This document shows, piece after piece, positions 5,362 to 8,476 of a stretch of DNA of 8,476 nt. The DNA comes from Firmicutes bacterium CAG:110 (GTDB lineage Bacteria; Bacillota; Clostridia; Oscillospirales; Oscillospiraceae), in NCBI GenBank assembly GCA_000434635.1, contig HF988134.1, forward strand, positions 43,688 through 52,163, in the 5' to 3' direction. The position numbers were made by a program, and so were the translations under genes. Position 1 is the first letter of the stretch. Every line of letters begins with the position of its first letter. Below the pieces are notes generated by a model. That model saw only the letters and a program-made list of their open reading frames with translations. It ran no database searches and had not been told where the DNA came from.

Positions 5362-7425
5362 ATGTACACTGTTAATTCCATCCGCAATATCTGTCTGCTG
5401 GGTCACAGCGGCAGCGGCAAGACCGCGCTGGCTGAGAGCCTGCTTTACATGACCGGCGCAATCGACCGCATCGGCAAGAACGCCGACGGAAACACCGTCT
5501 GCGATTACGACCCCGAGGAGATCCGCCGTCATATTTCGATCTCCACCTCCGTCGTTCCGCTGGAATATCACAACGTGAAGATCAACCTGCTGGATACCCC
5601 CGGCGCGTTCGACTTCTCCGGTGCCGTCATGGAGGCGCTCCGCGCCGCCGACGCCGCCATTCTGGTGTGCTCTGCCAAGGACGGCATCACCGTTGGCTTT
5701 GAGAAGGCATGGAAGTACTGCGAAGACCGGAACATGCCCCGTTTCGTCTACATCTCCAAGGTAGACGAGGACAATTCCGACTACAACGCCACCTTCAACG
5801 CTCTGCGGGAGAAGTACGGCAACAAGATCGCCCCCGTCGTCATCCCCATCTGGAATTCCGCCCATAAGGTCACCGGCATCATCGACGTACTGAACAAGCG
5901 CGCCTACGAGATGCAGAACCTGAAGCGTGTGGAGATCGACGTTCCCGCTGATAAGGTGTCCGTCATCGAGGAGTTCAACGACGCGCTGAAGGAAGCCGTC
6001 GCTGAGACCGACGAGGCTCTGATGGATCGCTTCTTCGAGGGCGGCGACTTTACTTACCGGGAAATGATCACCGGCCTGCATCAGGGCGTGAAGGATCTGA
6101 GCCTGTTCCCCGTGCTGTGCGGTTCCGGCCTGACCTGCCTTGGCAGCCTGATGCTCATGGACAACATCATCGACCTGCTGCCCAACCCCGTGCAGGGCAA
6201 CTACCATAAGGCTACCACTGCCGACGGCAAGACCGAAGAGTTCGTCGTCTCCCCCGGCGGCGTTCCCTGCGCCTATGTGTGGAAGACCGTCTCCGACCAG
6301 TACGGCAAGTATTCCTACGTCAAGGTGCTGTCCGGTGAGATCACCTCCGACACCACTCTGGTCAACGCCCGCACCGGCGAGACCGAAAAGCTCGGCAGAC
6401 TCTACACCATGTGCGGCAAGAAGTCCACGGAAGTCAAGGCTCTGGGCTGCGGCGACATCGGCGCCATCGGCAAGATGGACAAGGTCCGCACCGGCGACAC
6501 CCTGTGCGACCCCAGAAAGGTCGTCTCCCTGAAGCAGATCCCCTACCCCGCTCCCTGCTATTCCATGGCCATCGCCCCCAAGGTGAAAGGACAGGAAGAC
6601 AAGGTCGGCACCGGCCTGAACCGTCTGAACGAGGAAGATCCCTCCTTCACCCTGACCAACAACGCCGAGACCAAGCAGCAGGTCATCTCCGGCACCGGCG
6701 ATCAGCAGCTGGACGTGCTGGTCTCCAAGCTGAAGAGCCGCTTCGGCGTGGACGCTGTGCTGTATCCGGCGAAGGTCGCCTACCGGGAGAAGATCAAGAA
6801 GAAGGTAGAGGCTCATGGCCGTCACAAGAAGCAGACCGGCGGCAGCGGCCAGTTCGGCGACGTCTGGATTCGCTTCGAGCCGCAGGAGGAGCAGGACGAC
6901 ATGATCTTCGCCGAGGAAGTCTTCGGCGGCTCCGTTCCCAAGAACTTCTACCCCGCCGTTGAGAAGGGCATTCAGGAAGCCGTTCAGAAGGGCCCGCTGG
7001 CCGGTTATCCCATGGTCGGCCTGAAGGCTACCCTGTACGATGGCTCCTACCATCCCGTTGACTCCAACGAAATGGCATTCAAGCTGGCCGCCATTCTGGC
7101 CTTCAAGGAAGCCATGCCCAATGCCAACCCCACCCTGCTGGAGCCCATCGGCGCGCTGACCGTCACCGTGCCGGATTCCTACGTGGGCGATGTGATGGGC
7201 GATCTGAGCAAGCGCCGCGGCCGTCCCATGGGCATGTCCCCCGATCACGAGGGCAACACCGTTATTGAGGCGGAGGTCCCCATGGCGGAAATGAGCAGCT
7301 ACGCCATTGATCTGCGCGCCATGACTCAGGCCAGAGGCAGCTTCACGCTGGAATTCGTCCGTTACGAGGAAGTCCCCAAGGCCAATCAGGCCAAGATCAT
7401 CGCCGACGCGAAGGCCAACGACTAA
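5362..7425 (+). CDS. EF-G-like translational GTPase (EF-G paralogue) with altered GTPase motifs
   Basis: This 687-residue protein has the complete EF-G domain series: G domain (about 1-275), domain II (about 295-385), domain III (about 395-470), domain IV from QTGGSGQFGDV (491-501) with the loop GSYHPVDSNEMAF (561-573), and domain V from LLEPI (592-596). EF-G moves tRNA and mRNA through the ribosome. The GTPase motifs differ from canonical EF-G: G1 is GHSGSGKT (14-21), G2 is RHISI (56-60), G3 is DTPGA (78-82) with Ala82 where the catalytic His sits, G4 is SKVD (132-135) instead of NKxD, and G5 is GSG (254-256). The domain IV loop that enters the decoding site is intact. It belongs to the EF-G-like paralogue group common in Firmicutes, and a standard fusA is expected elsewhere. 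Lysine codons are almost all AAG, which suggests good expression. It stands alone, with its own promoter and terminator. Confidence 0.9.
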   Translation: MYTVNSIRNICLLGHSGSGKTALAESLLYMTGAIDRIGKNADGNTVCDYDPEEIRRHISISTSVVPLEYHNVKINLLDTPGAFDFSGAVMEALRAADAAILVCSAKDGITVGFEKAWKYCEDRNMPRFVYISKVDEDNSDYNATFNALREKYGNKIAPVVIPIWNSAHKVTGIIDVLNKRAYEMQNLKRVEIDVPADKVSVIEEFNDALKEAVAETDEALMDRFFEGGDFTYREMITGLHQGVKDLSLFPVLCGSGLTCLGSLMLMDNIIDLLPNPVQGNYHKATTADGKTEEFVVSPGGVPCAYVWKTVSDQYGKYSYVKVLSGEITSDTTLVNARTGETEKLGRLYTMCGKKSTEVKALGCGDIGAIGKMDKVRTGDTLCDPRKVVSLKQIPYPAPCYSMAIAPKVKGQEDKVGTGLNRLNEEDPSFTLTNNAETKQQVISGTGDQQLDVLVSKLKSRFGVDAVLYPAKVAYREKIKKKVEAHGRHKKQTGGSGQFGDVWIRFEPQEEQDDMIFAEEVFGGSVPKNFYPAVEKGIQEAVQKGPLAGYPMVGLKATLYDGSYHPVDSNEMAFKLAAILAFKEAMPNANPTLLEPIGALTVTVPDSYVGDVMGDLSKRRGRPMGMSPDHEGNTVIEAEVPMAEMSSYAIDLRAMTQARGSFTLEFVRYEEVPKANQAKIIADAKAND

Positions 7426-7442
7426 TTTACTTGCGTTCCATT

Positions 7443-7500
7443 CATCGGCGCGGGGATATCCCCGCGCCGATGTTCTTTCAATTGTTAAATTTTGTTATTT
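7443..7500 (+). terminator. Intrinsic terminator of the EF-G-like gene (30-base perfect palindrome)
   Basis: Bases 7443-7472 form a perfect palindrome that can fold into a 13-bp G/C-rich stem closed by an ATAT loop (7456-7459). T-rich sequence follows (TTCTTTC, then further T runs to about 7500). The hairpin begins 17 nt after the stop codon. It is strong enough to isolate the lipoprotein gene transcriptionally. Confidence 0.9.
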
Positions 7501-7513
7501 TCCTAAGAAATAG

Positions 7514-7542
7514 TTGCAAAGTGTTACAGTTTGTTGTATACT
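7514..7542 (+). promoter_or_regulatory. Sigma-A type promoter of the lipoprotein gene
   Basis: TTGCAA at 7514-7519 and TATACT at 7537-7542 are separated by 17 bases in an A/T-rich stretch just after the preceding terminator. Transcription would start near 7549, giving a leader of about 60 nt. The -35 hexamer and spacing are identical to those of the EF-G-like gene promoter. Confidence 0.75.
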
Positions 7543-7610
7543 GGAGAAAACAAGCGTTCCGGGCGGGTTTGAAAGCCCTCTCGCCGGGACGTATAAGGGA
7601 GGAGCCCAAA

Positions 7611-8444
7611 ATGAAAAGAAAGAATATTCTCGCTGTGATCGCTCTGGTCGCCGTGTTCGCGTTTGCCCTCGTCGGCTGCGGTTCCAAGGATAAGGAACCG
7701 ACCGCCAATACCACCGCCAGCGTTCCGGAAATGTCCGCCGGGCAGGAGCTGACCCTGACCTCCAGTACGCTGACCGCCGCCACATGGAGCAGCCCCAACG
7801 GTGCCACCGTCAACCTGACCGCCACCCCCAACGGCTATGCCGAGGGGCAGAGCGCGGCATTCATCGTCCGTCTGGAGGGTGAGGAAGCAGCGAACGTTCC
7901 CTGCGAGTGGAACGGCAGCGCCTACACCGCGTCCGCCGATCTGAACGCTGCCGACGGCTACTGCTACTATGTCCTTCTGACCGCCGCGGACGGCACCCAG
8001 ACTGAAGTCGCCATCAACACCCCCACCGCCCCCACCGACGACGCCCTGATCAATCTGGAGTCCGCGCTGAACTCCTACTGCAACATGACCGTAGTGTCCG
8101 CCACCCAGGACGGCAGCACCCTGACCATCACCGGTGGTTCCGTGGAGGTGCAGGCGCCCCGGATCACCAACGAGGGCGAGACCATCACCTGCAGCAAGGC
8201 CGAGCTGGTTCTGACCTTCAATGAGGAGATCGTCGGCACCGCCGCGCTGACCATGGAAGCCGCCGAAATTCCCGGCAGCTACACCGCGGACATCTCCGGC
8301 ATCACCTTCAACATTCCCTCCATGGAGGACGACCAGCAGCTGTCCATCCGCCTGGATGTGACGCTGTCCAACGGCCAGTTCCTCACCGCCCCCGGCGGCA
8401 CCTTCTCCTTCCTGAACGGCGAAATGGTGTCCTCCGTCGGCTGA
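7611..8444 (+). CDS. Secreted lipoprotein of unknown function, beta-rich
   Basis: The product has 277 residues. It has a typical lipoprotein signal: basic MKRKN, a hydrophobic core (6-20) and the lipobox LVGC, with Cys23 as the probable lipidation site. It would be anchored to the outer face of the membrane. The mature part begins with a Thr/Ser/Ala linker (about 24-45), followed by strand-rich sequence with many Thr, Val and Gly, best read as two Ig-like beta-sandwiches (about 45-137 and 145-277). I recognise no enzyme or solute-binding motif. Four further cysteines (98, 118, 157, 194) are present, unusual for a Gram-positive exported protein, and could form disulfides. The start is set by GGGAGGAG ending 6 nt before the ATG. 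The frame is open upstream, but that stretch contains the terminator and promoter. It is a single-gene unit; only 32 bases follow, with no recognisable feature. Confidence 0.8.
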   Translation: MKRKNILAVIALVAVFAFALVGCGSKDKEPTANTTASVPEMSAGQELTLTSSTLTAATWSSPNGATVNLTATPNGYAEGQSAAFIVRLEGEEAANVPCEWNGSAYTASADLNAADGYCYYVLLTAADGTQTEVAINTPTAPTDDALINLESALNSYCNMTVVSATQDGSTLTITGGSVEVQAPRITNEGETITCSKAELVLTFNEEIVGTAALTMEAAEIPGSYTADISGITFNIPSMEDDQQLSIRLDVTLSNGQFLTAPGGTFSFLNGEMVSSVG

Positions 8445-8476
8445 CATCCGCACAACCGCAAAGGGGTCAGGCTTGC

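Noticed and set aside
5245..7248. A 667-codon open frame on the minus strand opposite the EF-G-like gene
   Set aside because: It is an antisense shadow of a strongly codon-biased gene. It has low-complexity Gly/His/Val/Leu composition, and the plus strand is an unmistakable EF-G homologue.
7558..7589. A possible riboswitch-like hairpin in the lipoprotein leader
   Set aside because: Only short helices with bulges can be drawn, and the leader of about 60 nt is too short for any riboswitch class I know with an expression platform.
7431..7610. A 60-codon upstream extension of the lipoprotein frame
   Set aside because: It would run through the terminator palindrome and the promoter of the same gene. 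The ATG at 7611 has a proper ribosome binding site and starts directly with a signal peptide.
7524..8453. A 309-codon minus-strand frame opposite the lipoprotein gene
   Set aside because: Its product is Gly/Val/His-rich with no motif, while the plus strand has a ribosome binding site, signal peptide and lipobox.

Overview
The window looks like a chromosomal segment from a high-GC member of the Clostridia, most likely the Oscillospiraceae/Ruminococcaceae. Four things point there: a G+C content that looks close to 60% in the genes, with A/T-rich promoter islands; strong AGGAGG-type ribosome binding sites; a Gram-positive lipoprotein signal; and the sequence style of FtsH and of the EF-G-like protein. 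The assignment is inference from style and was not searched. No mobile elements, tRNAs, rRNAs or CRISPR arrays are visible. The five genes are tightly packed and none of the gaps between them exceeds 300 bases.

Layout. (1) Bases 1-2023, minus strand: ftsH, the membrane-anchored AAA+ zinc protease, with its own promoter at 1995-2023 and a terminator hairpin at 1-23. (2) Bases 2109-5140, plus strand: a divergent promoter (TTGTGA-17-TATAAT with an extended -10) drives what looks like a two-gene operon. It holds rlmB, a SpoU-family 23S rRNA 2'-O-methyltransferase, then 32 nt later a 683-residue membrane protein. A strong hairpin at 5101-5131 closes the operon. (3) Bases 5268-7480, plus strand: a single-gene unit encoding an EF-G-like translational GTPase, with its own promoter and a 30-base perfect palindrome as terminator. 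(4) Bases 7514-8444, plus strand: a single-gene unit encoding a secreted lipoprotein of unknown function.

The most interesting item is the 683-residue protein at 3040-5091. Its eight predicted membrane segments and their spacing match heavy-metal (P1B) P-type ATPases, and parts of the nucleotide-binding and phosphorylation domains are still recognisable. However, the phosphorylated-Asp DKTGT motif, the TGE actuator motif, the CPC metal motif and a proper GDGxNDxP hinge are all absent. In front of the membrane part is an acidic, probably disordered tail of about 130 residues instead of a metal-binding domain. It reads as an intact P-type ATPase pseudoenzyme rather than a decaying gene. The second item is the EF-G-like protein, which keeps all the EF-G domains but has Ala where the catalytic His of DTPGH should be, and Ser in place of Asn in the NKxD guanine-recognition motif.

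Two genes bear on ribosome function (rRNA methylation and a variant translocation factor) and two on the membrane (FtsH and the pseudo-pump). Whether they form a functional unit cannot be told from the sequence. All four promoters found here have a 17-bp spacer and look like housekeeping sigma-A promoters.
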